Assembly: GCA_015179025.1 (NCBI GenBank)
Contig: WHUX01000002.1
Span: 124,001-188,000 of the forward strand
From: Terfezia claveryi
Lineage: Eukaryota > Ascomycota > Pezizomycetes > Pezizales > Pezizaceae
Length of the DNA: 64,000 bases
Direction: 5' to 3'
In this document: in pieces, positions 23,171 to 33,805 of the stretch
How positions within the stretch are numbered: position 1 is the stretch's first letter
How the letters are laid out: each line of letters opens with the position of its first letter
Program-made: the position numbers and the translations under genes
The notes under the pieces: model-generated
What the model was told of the DNA's origin: nothing
Database searches by the model: none
What the model saw: the letters and a program-made list of their open reading frames with translations, nothing else

Positions 23171-24838
23171 ATTCTCGGGGTTCTTGATGTGAGCTACTGT
23201 CAAGATTTTGTGGCAACAACATATTGGGATTGCCTTTGCCTGTGGCGTTCGTTCAGGGTTTCGCTCTGGAGGCCTGCTATTTTAGTGCATACAGCCTGTT
23301 TGTCCTTTCCTTTATTGAGCTTCCGCTCTTTTCGGTTTTGTGGAAGTAGTCTGATTGGCACAACATCCCATCTAGGAGTAATTAGTAATTTATATCTTGG
23401 GATTATTTGTATTGTTAAGGAGGAGGTGGTAGTGGTGGCGGAGTTGTTGGAGGTTGATTTATGGAAGGTTGTTAAAATCATGAATCAAGGATCGTGTTTG
23501 GTATCGTTGAGCGTGATAGTTCCTCCTCACTCTGTAACTCCGTCCCACCAGCAGTCTCGCCCTCCCTCCAATATCGCCCCTTGGATTCCAATATAATACC
23601 CAAATCCGACTGGTAAGCCTCCCATCACTAGCTATCAAGTAATACTCTCTTCTTGTAACCTGAAGCCTGTCCTGTCTTTCCATCATATCTCTCCGCTGCA
23701 ATACCATGTTGGATTGTTGATGCTATAAACCTTCGGACTTTTGGTCGGCTGTTTGGTCCTAGAGCTTGCTTCTTTCGACTTTTAACTCACACAAGCCTAG
23801 TTGTTGGCTGCCGACCTCGGATACATTGAGCGAGTATGACACGGAAAATGTGGGATTCATCTGGTGTCGTCAAAAGATCACGAAAACTCACTCGGTTCGC
23901 ACCTAGGTATGCTTCCCGAGAATACTGACAGCGCCATGCTGTTTAAGCTCTCGCTTGGTCCCCTGTCATTTTTGACATGCATGTGCGCATCTCTTTGCAA
24001 CCAGACTAGTTTCAACACTATTTTTTTCTGCACAGAAAAATATTCAAAGGAGAGTATCATAAGCAGAGGAGATGGTCCTTCCAAAGAATTCCGGGACAGG
24101 GCCTTTTTTAAGGATGTGAGTACTAATCATCAAAGCCAGATGCAAGGGCTAATGGCTTCATTGCATATATTCATGATCATCTCTAGTTATATATAGTGCT
24201 CAATTTAAATCATCAACTCCCAATGGATAATCCCTAATGCAAAGTTCGAGTTACGGGCATTAGATGGCCTAAGAAGTTGTCTCATTAGTACGGGTTCATG
24301 CTATATTGATGGAAAAGGCCAAAGAGGGTGGTGCACGCACCAAATTTACTCCAATGGAACTTGGTCTCATTCTTCCCAGGAGAATTCCAACATGGAGAAA
24401 CCAACGTCCAGTTTCTTACCCTTCAGTATCCTTTTCTTCGAGCTCATACCCTTGCAAATACCTATGAGTCTTAGTACTTGGAAGGAAGTTGACTTTTACA
24501 CTTTTCCAATACTTTAATGAGAACGTCAGTTCTCGCTTCTGAGGGTAACGTCATGGACTAGTCAATAGAGAATACTAACTAAATTCAACCATCCATGGTC
24601 TAGGCTTGATAATGATGGCTTATAGAACTACAAAATTATCCTGTTATGACGAGAACTAAATTTCAGAGGCTGGCTATGAATGAACGACCTCGACGTCCAC
24701 CAGCCAAAAATTCACAATCGGAAATAGGAAATCCAGGCCACTTGGAAGGGCTATCGCCACCAGACTAATCTCTCTCCTAGAAGGGAAAGGGTATATGTAT
24801 ATACTTAGAATCAATTGCTCGAGATACCCTTCACAGCT
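23171..24838. other. 3' flank and intergenic, no gene seen
   Basis: The first 500 bp are probably 3' UTR of the bHLH gene. A one-mismatch copy of the dispersed motif (TAGTCTGATTGGCAC, 23347-23361) and an inverted partial copy (CAACCAGACTA, 23998-24008) lie here. Open frames at about 23864-24196 are not recognisable. Confidence 0.5.
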
Positions 24839-26452
24839 ATGACAACCGAAACGTCCAGGATATCCGGGATGCCCAAGCCGGTAGCGTATGCGGTCAACGT
24901 GGTATGGAAGCTTGCTCCACTGTCACTTCCTTATATCCTGAAAATCCTACGACAAATCTTTAGGGCACGGTTCTTCTTGTGTGTATTCCTTGGATCACTA
25001 GTACTGCTACTGAGCAAGTCTATCAGAGAAGCTACAGGGGACATACAGCGGTAGATCGCTTCTAGCCTAAGTCTTGTCCGCAAATACTAAACCGTATGAT
25101 CTCAGATCCTACTGCTTCGGCCCTGCAGTTCCGCCAATGGAGCTCAGTCAAGAGGAGAACCATATCTGGTGGGCTCACCAAGTTACACCAGTACTCTTCA
25201 ACAGACACAAGCCAATTGAAGTCAATTCACCGTCAGTCATAGGCATAGATCTCAATGATGTGAAGGCATCCAGAGATGCCGCTGCAAACAAGGAGAGAAT
25301 TCTGATTCTTACACCCCTTCGGGACGCTGTTCATCACCTACAGAAGTATTTCGATATTATCCTCGATCTCAGCTACCCCCATGAGCTTATTGACCTAGGC
25401 TTCCTCGTCGGAGACACTCAGGATGAAACCCTTGCCATGTTAGCAATTGAAACAGACCGTTCTCAACGAGGCAAACGATCCTTCCGAAGCATTCAAGTCG
25501 TTTCAAAAGACTTTGGACAGTTATTCGTACAAAAGAATGTTGAAGAAAGGCATAACTTTGCCGCTCAAGGTAAGGAAGGCAATGGGAAAGGCACGAAACC
25601 ATCTTCTTTACAGCACCTTAAAGCCAGACCATAGTTGGGTATTTTGGAGAGATGTGGACGTGGTAGAGAGCCCTCCTTCCATATTGGAAGACTTGATCAG
25701 TCATGATAAGGATGTGGTAGTGCCAAGTATGTGAGGCTACTGCGTCTTGTATAATTAGAATCCCCTGTTCATCCATAGATCCTTGCGTAGATCTTCCGCT
25801 TGGTGCAAAATAAGCGATAATGCTAATTATCCTTCGTTTTTCAGATGTCTGGTTCCACAGATATGTTGATGGTGTCGATATTGAAGGAAGATGTGAGATT
25901 CTCTTTTATATCCAAGGCAGCTATTAAATAGCAATACTGATAATAGGGATTGGTAGTCGATTATAACTCCTGGCAGGAATCCCCCGAGGGTCTTGAACTC
26001 GCCAATTCACTGGATAAGAATGTAGTGCTTGTCGAAGGTATTCCTCCAGTTGACTTATCCAGTGACAAATTTTATTCCCGTTTAAGACCCATTCCTTGTT
26101 AACACCTCTATGGTACTAGGATACAAAGAATACACCACAAACCGAAAGTATATGGCTACAATGGGTTCCCAAGCGGAAAACCGCGACGGAGAAATTCCTC
26201 TTGATGGCATCGGCGGTGTCAGCATCCTCGTCAAAGCCGATGTTCACAGAAGCGGCATCAACTTTCCCTGTTACGCTTTTGAGAACCAAGCAGAGACAGA
26301 GGGATTTGCAAAGATGGCAAAAAGAGCTGGGTATGAAGTTGTGGGATTGCCAAACTATGTTATTTGGCATATAGATACATACGGAAGAGAAACCTGGGAA
26401 TGCAGCAGTTGAGGATAAAGAGACGAATGACCAAGACGCTATGAGGGTCTGA
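24839..26452 (+). CDS. ANP1: Mannan polymerase II subunit Anp1 (GT62 family), with two frame breaks
   Basis: Golgi type II membrane mannosyltransferase of the Mnn9/Anp1/Van1 family, which elongates the N-glycan mannan backbone. Exon 1 (24839-25050) ends in a hydrophobic anchor (FFLCVFLGSLVLLL). Introns are 25051-25105, 25727-25844, 25893-25956 and 26038-26119. Conserved blocks in order: ERILILTPLRDAVHHLQKYF, YPHELIDLGFLVGDT, DFGQ, KPDHSWVFWRDVDVVESPPS (the DxD metal site), DKDVVVPNVWFHRYVDGVDI, RFDYNSWQES, LDGIGGVSILVKADVHRSGI, CYAFENQAETEGFAKMAKRA, LPNYVIWHIDT. FHRYVDGVDIEGRF separates Anp1 from Mnn9. The frame breaks between FAAQ and VRKAMGKARN (about 25565-25575) and again after WHIDTY (about 26385), where skipping one base restores EEKPGNA and a stop at 26450-26452. 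As it stands translation stops early (25634), so this is either an assembly error or a young pseudogene. Confidence 0.88.
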
Positions 26453-27644
26453 TCGAAGACTAACCAAATAGAAATGGAGAATATTGACGAGATAGGTAAG
26501 TAACAGTAGAGGTGAGCATCAAAACTTTTCATATTCATGAAATTGGGCGTTTTAGAGGCGTGTGGCGTTTTTAGGGAATCGGGTCTCTAGCGGAACAAAA
26601 GGTCATTATGGGTTTTCCACGAGACTGAAGGACTGAGTTGCTACAGTATATCATAGCTATATGCACCATATTAATATACGTATCTTTAATTCCCCATTAG
26701 TCAGTTTAAGACTATCATGACGTAGTCAAGACCGAGTCTGGTGCTGTGGTAAAGAAGTGGAAAGTTTATTTTTTGACAACCGCATGTAGCAGTACAATCA
26801 CAACATGACCTAAAATCTCGTTACCCACCATCAAGTCAAACCAACGCTCAGTCAAACCAACCCTCAGTCTGGTTGCACTACCCCTCGCAACCAACCATAC
26901 GACCCATCGGTGCCTGATTCAAAATCAACCACCACTCTCCCCAGAAATTAACCATTACTCATATGAGGTTCCTTGGGGACCATGATGATAAGTCACTAGA
27001 TTGATTCAAAGTTGCCGCACAATAAGACAAAAGAATATTGAGCGAAAGATACCGGAAATTAGAAAAAAACGATGGGTTATTTGGTCACGCCATCATCTGG
27101 TACCAGTACGTACCACCTCCCCATTGCCAACTCCGTCCCTATCAACTGCATGATTACCTCTCTGCCCCCTCCGGCTAGGAACAAGTGTGCGCCAGCATCC
27201 CGCAATAATCCATGTTTTTGAACGACCTGTTATTCCTTTCGGAGGTCATGTGAGTTGCTGCACCTTTCGCTAAATCTCTGCTCACTTCAGGATTGAGTTT
27301 GGGATTCCCTTCCCCTTGCTTGTATGCCTGTCCCGATTATGCCTGTCCCGATTATGCCTGTCCCGATTGCATTTCGACCAGCTACAGTCTTCGGTGGGTA
27401 TGACGGTTGGTATGATCACGCTGGCTGGCCTTCCAGGCTCCGGAGAGTGTAGATACCCAATTATGACCCCCAAGGCCCTCAGGGTCTGACTAGGTGCCCT
27501 GATATGTGAAGCGAACTGGGTCGCACGTTGGCACTATCCCACCTAACGGGGAGGCTCAGCTACACCCAGACAGCATCAACACCAACCCAATTTGCGCCTA
27601 TGTGTCCTAGCTTTACCTTCCGGCCGAGTCGATAACGGCAACAG
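26453..27644. other. Intergenic between ANP1-like gene and hydrolase cluster
   Basis: No gene recognised. It holds a diverged copy of the dispersed motif (CAGTCTGGTTGCAC, 26865-26878), preceded by a duplicated CTCAGTCAAACCAAC-like phrase, and a 15-bp tandem repeat near 27325-27370. Confidence 0.55.
27325..27370. repeat. 15-bp tandem repeat, about three units
   Basis: ATGCCTGTCCCGATT-type units repeat three times (the first and last imperfect). No coding role evident. Confidence 0.8.
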
Positions 27645-29219
27645 CTAGAAACTCTGTTTCGTCCACAAAGCCTGTCCGGGCCCCGTGCCCGCCGCAGACG
27701 CTAGGGCCTGAGCCGCAAGTGCGGTTTTCTGTATTGCCTTTTCTCTGCAATGAGGACAATGTTTGCAAGTTCCCACTTCCTCTACCACGTTGTTCCCGAG
27801 TAATAGATCTGGTACCCCAACGGGTACAACATCTTTGGCCTTGTTTGAGGTTGAGAGGGTTGCTCTTGCCGAGGTCATTGAGGAATCCATATCATCCCCA
27901 CAGTCTCCAACAATAATCTGTGGTGTCTCAGAGCTCGTAGTTGCTCGATCCTTGCCCTTTCCTGTTACCCGGTCGGGATTGCTTGGCCCAGCCTGCCAGC
28001 TCTCCCCATCGCCAGTATTTTCTACATTACCTTTATACGGTGGAATTTCGGATCGTTCAGCAAACTTCGCCCTCCTCTCCTCGACAACCACTTGTAACAC
28101 CATGGCCTTCAATACATCTCTGACTACGGCATAGTTCGGATCATCGTGGGAGCTGAACTTGCAAATCGTCCTATGATTTGCACTCACTGGGCGGATGATC
28201 TCAGTCTCGAGACTGAGGATAGCATGATTTGGGTCAACAATCATCTATAAGAAGCAGTCAGTTTGTGTTACATATAGTACCATCAGACAACATACTCTAT
28301 GATATCCTGGGGCGAGCTTCATCGGTATCACCTCGTACAAACTAGCCACCATCATATCCCCCATGAGATTTTTAAAAAGTTCGTTAATAGTCCTGATGGT
28401 AACAGAACTAACTTCCAGATCATTGATATATTGCTGACGCCCCGTGGTAGGTACCATCCGGAGGATTCTGTTTAGGGATTTGCTGTGTCCTGATCCCTTG
28501 TGGGGCACAGCTAGAAACAACATTGCTTTTATTGCGGGGACAATTCGATGGTAAAGTTTCTGATTGTGTACTGCAAGGATATACATCTTTATTTGGGAGG
28601 GTTAGTATATTTGGGGCCTCTAGTCATGGGGTCACATCTACTTACCTCTTTGGTTACCAGGCCACCCATTGAATGGCCCACTAATATAATAGGAACCTAC
28701 ATCCATTAGATTCAGTCTCTTACAATCTCATGGGCTCCTCTATTACCTACATTCCCGAAATTTAGAGGGGAAATCCATAATTCTTGGATAAACTCCCTCG
28801 CAAAGTCCAGAATAGCATATGTGGTGGCACCGGTTTGAAAGTTTGCATTATACCCAAATGTATGTATTCTTGCATCCTTGAACCCTTCCTCCTGAGGAAG
28901 CCACTCCCCAGGCCAGAAGGTACTGTAGTCACATGGGTCATGTGCCCATGTTTTCCGAGACCCACCCCCAAGGCCGTGTGTGAAAAAAATATCGACTTTG
29001 TGTGGGCCAGGAGGAGTGTACACTGTGGAAATTCCCCAAGGGTTTTCCAGTAACTTTTGTTTTGATACCTGGGCTGGACTGTCCCGTCGAAGCTTGTGGA
29101 GTGGATTCTGAAAAGGACGTTCACTGTCAGCCAATAACCTCACCTCATAATCAAGTTCTGTTCCTCCAGAAAATGTTTCCTGAAACGCAAAGCTTATGGT
29201 CGATATCACCAACCTTCAT
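27645..29219 (-). CDS. SERAC1/PGAP1-like alpha/beta hydrolase, copy 1
   Basis: Predicted serine hydrolase of the lipase-like fold that often forms the N-terminal domain of fungal NLR-like proteins, here standing alone. Core exon to 28751: NPWGISTVYTPPGPHKVDIF, then FTHGLGGGSRKTW (oxyanion region), WPGEWLPQEEGFKDARIHTF and FGYNANF. Exon 28696-28646 holds the nucleophile elbow VPIILVGHSMGGLVTKE (Ser of GHSMG). Exon 28586-28296 reads from MYILAVHN through AIKAMLFLAVPHKGSGHS. Exon 28244-27645 has the probable catalytic His in NHRTICKF, then a hydrophilic tail with TCKHCPHCREK, which could bind a metal. Introns are 28697-28750, 28587-28645 and 28245-28295. The first exon is unclear: an ATG at 29219 opens MKVGDIDHKLC, as in copy 2, but how it joins the core is unresolved. 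No NACHT, ankyrin or TPR follows. Substrate unknown. Confidence 0.75.
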
Positions 29220-30237
29220 CTCAATAATCTTTCAGCCCCAAAGCTTTCAACACACAACGCTGGCTGGAGTAGTACCATAAATCTACAAATACTGTATATA
29301 TTGTGACTACTTATAGACTGAAGCCTAATGAAGTCTCCGATGACTTTTGCCGCGCCGTTCCTATACCGCCAATGATGTACGTCGTCCATAATGTACCCCT
29401 GTGCTGTTTCGAGTCTTCAGGGTATATCTTTAGACAGTGCGTTAGTAACGACGCAATTGGGTGGACAGGCATGTGAGGATGTTGGTCATTCAGCGTCAGT
29501 CGTGGCTATTCAGGGGCATTGCCTCAAGATAGTTAATGAGCGGGTATATTTACAACGGATTCCTAGTCTGGTTTACGATTTCTAACCAAAGCGGGCAGTC
29601 TTCGGGATGCTCAGTAGACCTGTACGTTGCATCTTCCAGACAGCCAAAATCCAACCCCTGCCGTTCGGTTTAACCCAGGATCTGGTAAAGCAAATTTGCA
29701 GCTCTGCGGCAGGGTATCCCTTTTCCTTCCCAATCACAATATCTCCGAAGCAGGAAAGCATACCTCTAGAGAGTAGAAAGCTACAAGAATGTTTTTATTA
29801 TTTTCTGGCTAGCATTCGTTGCAGACCAAGTAACTGTACTAGATCCTGGAGTAGCGGACAGTGCGGAAGCATTGGTTGAAAATCAATATGAAGATGCTGT
29901 TATCTGTACCGAAGCAACATCAGAAATTCTGCCAGTCAGTTCCGGAACCTATTTCGCAGCTTGATGATCTTGCTACTTTTTTTCCAAAGTCTCTCAGTTT
30001 CCACACTCTCTTTCCCTTATTCCGAGCGCCAAATTCATGGTTGAGACAAGGTTTAAAACACTATCAAGCTACTACTAAGGTCCAGAGGCAACTTCTGGAT
30101 TATTGCCTTCTAGGAAGATTCCGGCTTTTCCAGGTATATTTATATGTAGTTATTTTATAAAATCAATAAATCTTCACTCCGGTCCGGTTCTTCTATAGTC
30201 CTATATAACGAGGAAATTTGGGTGGGAAACTAAAAAA
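29220..30237. other. Spacer between hydrolase copies 1 and 2
   Basis: About 1 kb with several short open frames and no family resemblance. A plus-strand frame at 29861-30160 has no start context or splice partners that I trust. Confidence 0.5.
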
Positions 30238-31621
30238 TCATCTGAGCCCGTCCGTTATAGCAAGGTGCATGTAATTGTGCGAAGACACAGATGTACTGTT
30301 CCCGGATGAGCTACTCGAGGCGTACCCCGAACCGTGCATCATTCCATCCCTTACAGTAGCGGCGAAACGCATCCGAGGAACCTGTAAATTCGTGGTTCCC
30401 TCGCCCCAGGCCTTGTCTTTTCCATTTCCCTCACCAGTACTCTTCTCCTTTCCTCTAAAGGGTGGTATTTCGAAAGGGTCAACGTAACTTTTTCTCTTCT
30501 CTTCAGCTAGAACTTGTAATACGAGCGTTCTAAGGACATTTACCACAGCGATATAATTTGGATCCTGTTGAGACGAAAACTTGCAAATCGTCCTATGGTT
30601 TGCGTCCATAGGACGCACAATTTCGCCAAGCACCCCTAGGATTGCATGATGTTTCTCAACAATCATCTACAATGGAAATCAGCACCTGTGCTATTGCGCC
30701 ACGCACTCGAATCTCCAGCAGTCCTGGGACTGCGAGTCATCCTACCTTACTGTAAAGTGGTGCGATTTTAAGTGGGAAAACCTCGTAGAGGCTGGCCAGC
30801 ATTAGGCCCCCCATAGAACCTCTGAAAAGCTCATCGATAGTCCTTATCGTAACGGAGCTGATATTGAGGTCTCCGACGTACTGTTGACGCCCCTTTGATG
30901 GCACCATGCCCAGTAACTTATTGAGAGCTTTACTGTGGGATGAGCCTGCATGAGGGGTTGCAAGGAATAACATCGCTTTTATCGCGAGAGTAATGCGGGC
31001 GAAGTTCTGAGGGTTATTTCGCCCAATGATATATGCCTAGGAGAACCTGTTAACATAGTTCATAGCCTCATTTGCGAACACATACTTGTTTGCTCACAAG
31101 ACCTCCCATCGAATGCCCTATCAATATAATTGGGACCTGCATTTATGTTAGACAACTCATGGCAGTCCTCTCTTGTCAACATCAGCAGATTCGTTTTGAG
31201 GAAACTCGCCTCTCCAAACTTCAATCCCGATGACCATAGTGACGAGAGTAGCTCCTTGCCAAAATCGATGATAGCATACGTCGTAGGGTCTAGGTGGAAA
31301 TTCGCATTATACCCAAAGGTATGAATTCTTGCACTCTCAAAGCCATCTTCATGGGGTAACCACTCCCCAGGCCAAAAGGTACTGTAATTACATGGGTCCT
31401 GTGCCCATGTTTTACGTGAACCACCTCCAAGACCGTGCGTGAATATAATGTCGACTCTGTGTGGACTGTCTGGGGTATACACTGTTGAGATGCCCCACGG
31501 ATTTTCGAGGAGTTTTGGTTTGGGGGCTTTCGGTCCTAAGAATGGAATCTGTATTGTGTTAGTATCTCCCACCCCTTTCTTCAATAACACAGGTTTTAAT
31601 TGAGAGTCCACCGACCTTCAT
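30238..31621 (-). CDS. SERAC1/PGAP1-like alpha/beta hydrolase, copy 2
   Basis: Tandem paralog of copy 1, same strand and same exon plan. Core exon to 31210: NPWGISTVYTPDSPHRVDII, FTHGLGGGSRKTW, WPGEWLPHEDGFESARIHTF. Exon 31136-31087 has the elbow VPIILIGHSMGGLVSKQ. Exon 31036-30746 reads AYIIGRNNPQNFARITLAIK to ASLYEVFPLKIAPLYSK. Exon 30666-30238 reads MIVEKHHAIL and NHRTICKFSS, then a Ser/Gly-rich tail without the Cys cluster of copy 1. Introns are 31137-31209, 31037-31085 and 30667-30745. The first of these needs a GC donor (GAG|GCGAGT) to join in frame, at the same place where copy 1 has a GT donor. The ATG at 31621 opens MKVGGLSIKTC; its join to the core may use a CTAACACAATACAG acceptor near 31555. 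Catalytic residues look intact. Confidence 0.72.
31137..31209 (-). other. Candidate GC-AG intron in hydrolase copy 2
   Basis: Donor GAG|GCGAGT, branch TCTAAC, acceptor ATGCAG|GTC. The 73-nt length shifts the frame if retained, and no GT donor nearby gives the conserved FGE-VPIIL join, so splicing from GC is the best fit. Confidence 0.6.
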
Positions 31622-32137
31622 ATTCACAAGCGCCTATTGATTGACAGCAAATCTAGACAACTCCTGAGAGTTGCTATCATATAAGAAACCTATGGCAGTT
31701 ACTCCAAAGGTGACTGATCATGACAAACGACCCTCAAGCCCTGAAGACAGGGAGGTGTAAGTAAGCGCATGCCTAAACCCATGGCGCTGGACTCCTGTGA
31801 TGCGAGTCCCTAGACGCCTGAAATTGATTTCAACATTAACCCCAGCAATATCGTCTGGCAGCTATTTTAAGGGAACAAGGATTGTTGGCAAATTTACCAT
31901 GCCCTTGGAGGTTAGCCAAGCATATCTCATTTCACAACTCCCAATAGGGTAGTCGACGTTAGTCTGGTTGGCACTACGATAACTACGAGGGTCTGATCGA
32001 GCTAGGTTGGCACAGTCGACGTGATGCTCCGGTTGAGTAAGTATGGTTAGCGTACTCGGAAAATCTAGTCCAGTTACAGGATAACTAAGCACATAGCCCT
32101 GTGATTCTGGTTGGCACTAGCCATTAGTCTCATACCT
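31622..32137. other. Spacer with dispersed-motif copies
   Basis: Contains an exact TAGTCTGGTTGGCAC at 31960-31974, a partial (AGGTTGGCAC) near 32005-32014 and a two-mismatch copy at 32103-32117, close to the left end of the Tc1 element. No gene seen. Confidence 0.6.
31960..31974 (+). repeat. Exact copy of dispersed 15-mer TAGTCTGGTTGGCAC
   Basis: Exact match in the spacer upstream of hydrolase copy 2. Confidence 0.85.
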
Positions 32138-33483
32138 CAATCCGTGGGCATTAGTCATGGTGAAACCAAAATTTGAGCCTCAAAACCGGCCCTGTGCCAC
32201 TACGTCAAGATCTCAATTCTGTGCTATATCTCAACAACTATATGTCGCTCAAGTATGAAATGAAATATGAAAGAAGTATAGGTAGTAAAGAAACAAAGCT
32301 CAAAGGTTCAGCCAAATTAAAGAAAAATTGCACAAACAGAAAAGGTTGAAAATACAGCTAATAGTGAGTATATCAGCCCTTAGCGGCAATAACAGCTACC
32401 ACCCGGTTAGGTATACTGCTCCATAATGATTGAAAAACAGACTCCAGAATTGATTCCCATGCCTCAGGCAAGTCGAGCTCGAACTGCATCTGGCCCTCCA
32501 GGGGTGTTGGCAATGTCAGGATACTTTGCATATAAGAACCGTTTTAGATGAATCCAGACATGTTCAATAGGATTGAGATCAGAGCTATAGGGAGGGTATC
32601 TGTCAACTGAAATATTATGTCACTTAAGGAACTTAGTTACTAGCTTGGCTGTATGAACTAGAGCATTGTCTTGTTGGAATTTGGCATTGCCAATAGTGCG
32701 ATTGATGTGATCAATGACTGGAAGGAGGAGAGACTCAAGCAGGCGACAATAAACAGAGGCATTAACAGAATGCACCACCAGAGGTACAAAAGTAACCATG
32801 CTGTTTCCCTCAGAAGCATCCCCAAACCATTATAGATGTTCCTTTTCCTTTTGGGATTGCATTTATACAATCCTTATCCCACTTTTATTCAGGTGTACAA
32901 AATACCCATATTTGTCTTACATGAGCGGACTGTTCTACAGTGCACTCATCACTCCAAATCGTACTTTGAAAGTCTTCTATAGTCCAGTCCTTCCTTTCTA
33001 GTGCCCATGCTAGCCTCTCCTTAGCTCTTGCCGCATTTAATTTTGGTCTTTTCTTTGCTAGCCACTTGCATAGGCCATTCTCTCTTAGGTAGCGGTCCAA
33101 GGTATCTAGTGACACATGAGGGCAACAATGTTGTCGAATTTGCTCTCTAGTCCATGTCACATTCTTCTTTACACATCGAAGTATAGCCCTTCTATCTTGT
33201 TTGCTGAGCTTTTTTGGTCTACCGGGCCTAGGTCTGTTACCCGATTTAGGAAATTTTTGATCGTTGACCAAGGGCGGCCAGAATTCACGGAAATCATGAT
33301 GATTGTATATTGTAAATGGAAGAGAACAAGGATAATACCCCTCTCTACTATAGTCATCTCTCGTCGCACAGTAGAAGGCATGGTTGTTGCGGTATGGGGC
33401 TTAATGTCCGTTGTCGAGTCGGTGATTCTTCGCTTTTTCACCGCGCCGATCTATGTTTCACCATGACTAATGCCCACGGATTG
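32138..33483 (-). mobile_element. Tc1/mariner-type DNA transposon with 29-bp inverted ends
   Basis: Perfect 29-bp terminal inverted repeats lie at 32138-32166 (reading CAATCCGTGGGCATTAGTCA onward) and 33455-33483. The right end abuts TA (33484-33485), the usual target duplication. The left flank is CT, so that side has mutated or the boundary is slightly off. The 1346-bp length suits a single-gene Tc1 element, and the interior carries a decayed transposase on the minus strand. The identical ends suggest either a fairly recent insertion or conservation of the ends. Confidence 0.92.
32371..33441 (-). pseudogene. Tc1-type transposase, disrupted
   Basis: Cut-and-paste transposase remains with DD34E layout. 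The N-terminal HTH lies in one frame (33441 toward 33169, GRPWSTIKNFLNRV). The frame then changes to GRPKKLSKQDRRAILRCVKK and the second HTH (TREQIRQHCCPHVSLDTLDR), followed by the first catalytic Asp in IWSDECTVEQ. A TAA stops this frame at 32885-32887. Beyond it KGTSIMVWGCF, then after another frame change QQDNALVHT (second Asp) and SDLNPIEHVW (third acid, Glu) are recognisable. The end reads SSIPNRVVAVIAAKG before a stop near 32371. At least two frame changes and two in-frame stops make it non-autonomous. Confidence 0.92.
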
Positions 33484-33805
33484 TACGACATCCAATATCT
33501 ACTACCATTAATTAGGTGGTACATAACTGTTTTGTCTTCGGGTATCCGGTACCCTGATAGAGCGCAGAGGGGCCTGGAAGGATTTGCCTCGGTTTTTTAA
33601 AGGATGTACCGTACTCAATCTGCGAGCCGACCACGGGCGTGGGCCTGTTGTCCTTGTTAGAGGTACTCGAATATTGTTCGTCTGACTATCTCCTTGCAAT
33701 ATACAAATATTTTGAAGTCAGTCACTAAGCTATAAAATTAAGCAGGCTTGCTCCATACGTAGTATATCCCAAAAGTTCCCATCAAATATTTACAAGTAAC
33801 GAATT
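33484..33805. other. Spacer, nothing recognised
   Basis: Short interval between the Tc1 right end and the tail of the decayed hydrolase copy. It contains a GGGTATCCGGTACCC near-palindrome around 33540. Confidence 0.5.

Noticed and set aside
27645..31621. Full NLR receptors (hydrolase plus NACHT plus repeats)
   Set aside because: No P-loop or repeat domains follow the hydrolase exons within the spacing available.
26438..31999. Similar 18-mers CTATGAGGGTCTGATCGA and CTACGAGGGTCTGATCGA
   Set aside because: One-mismatch 18-mer pairs are expected by chance a few times in a window of this size.
32371..33441. Repeat-induced point mutation as cause of the transposase decay
   Set aside because: The damage includes frame changes, and I cannot show an excess of C-to-T changes by eye; an aligned intact copy would be needed.
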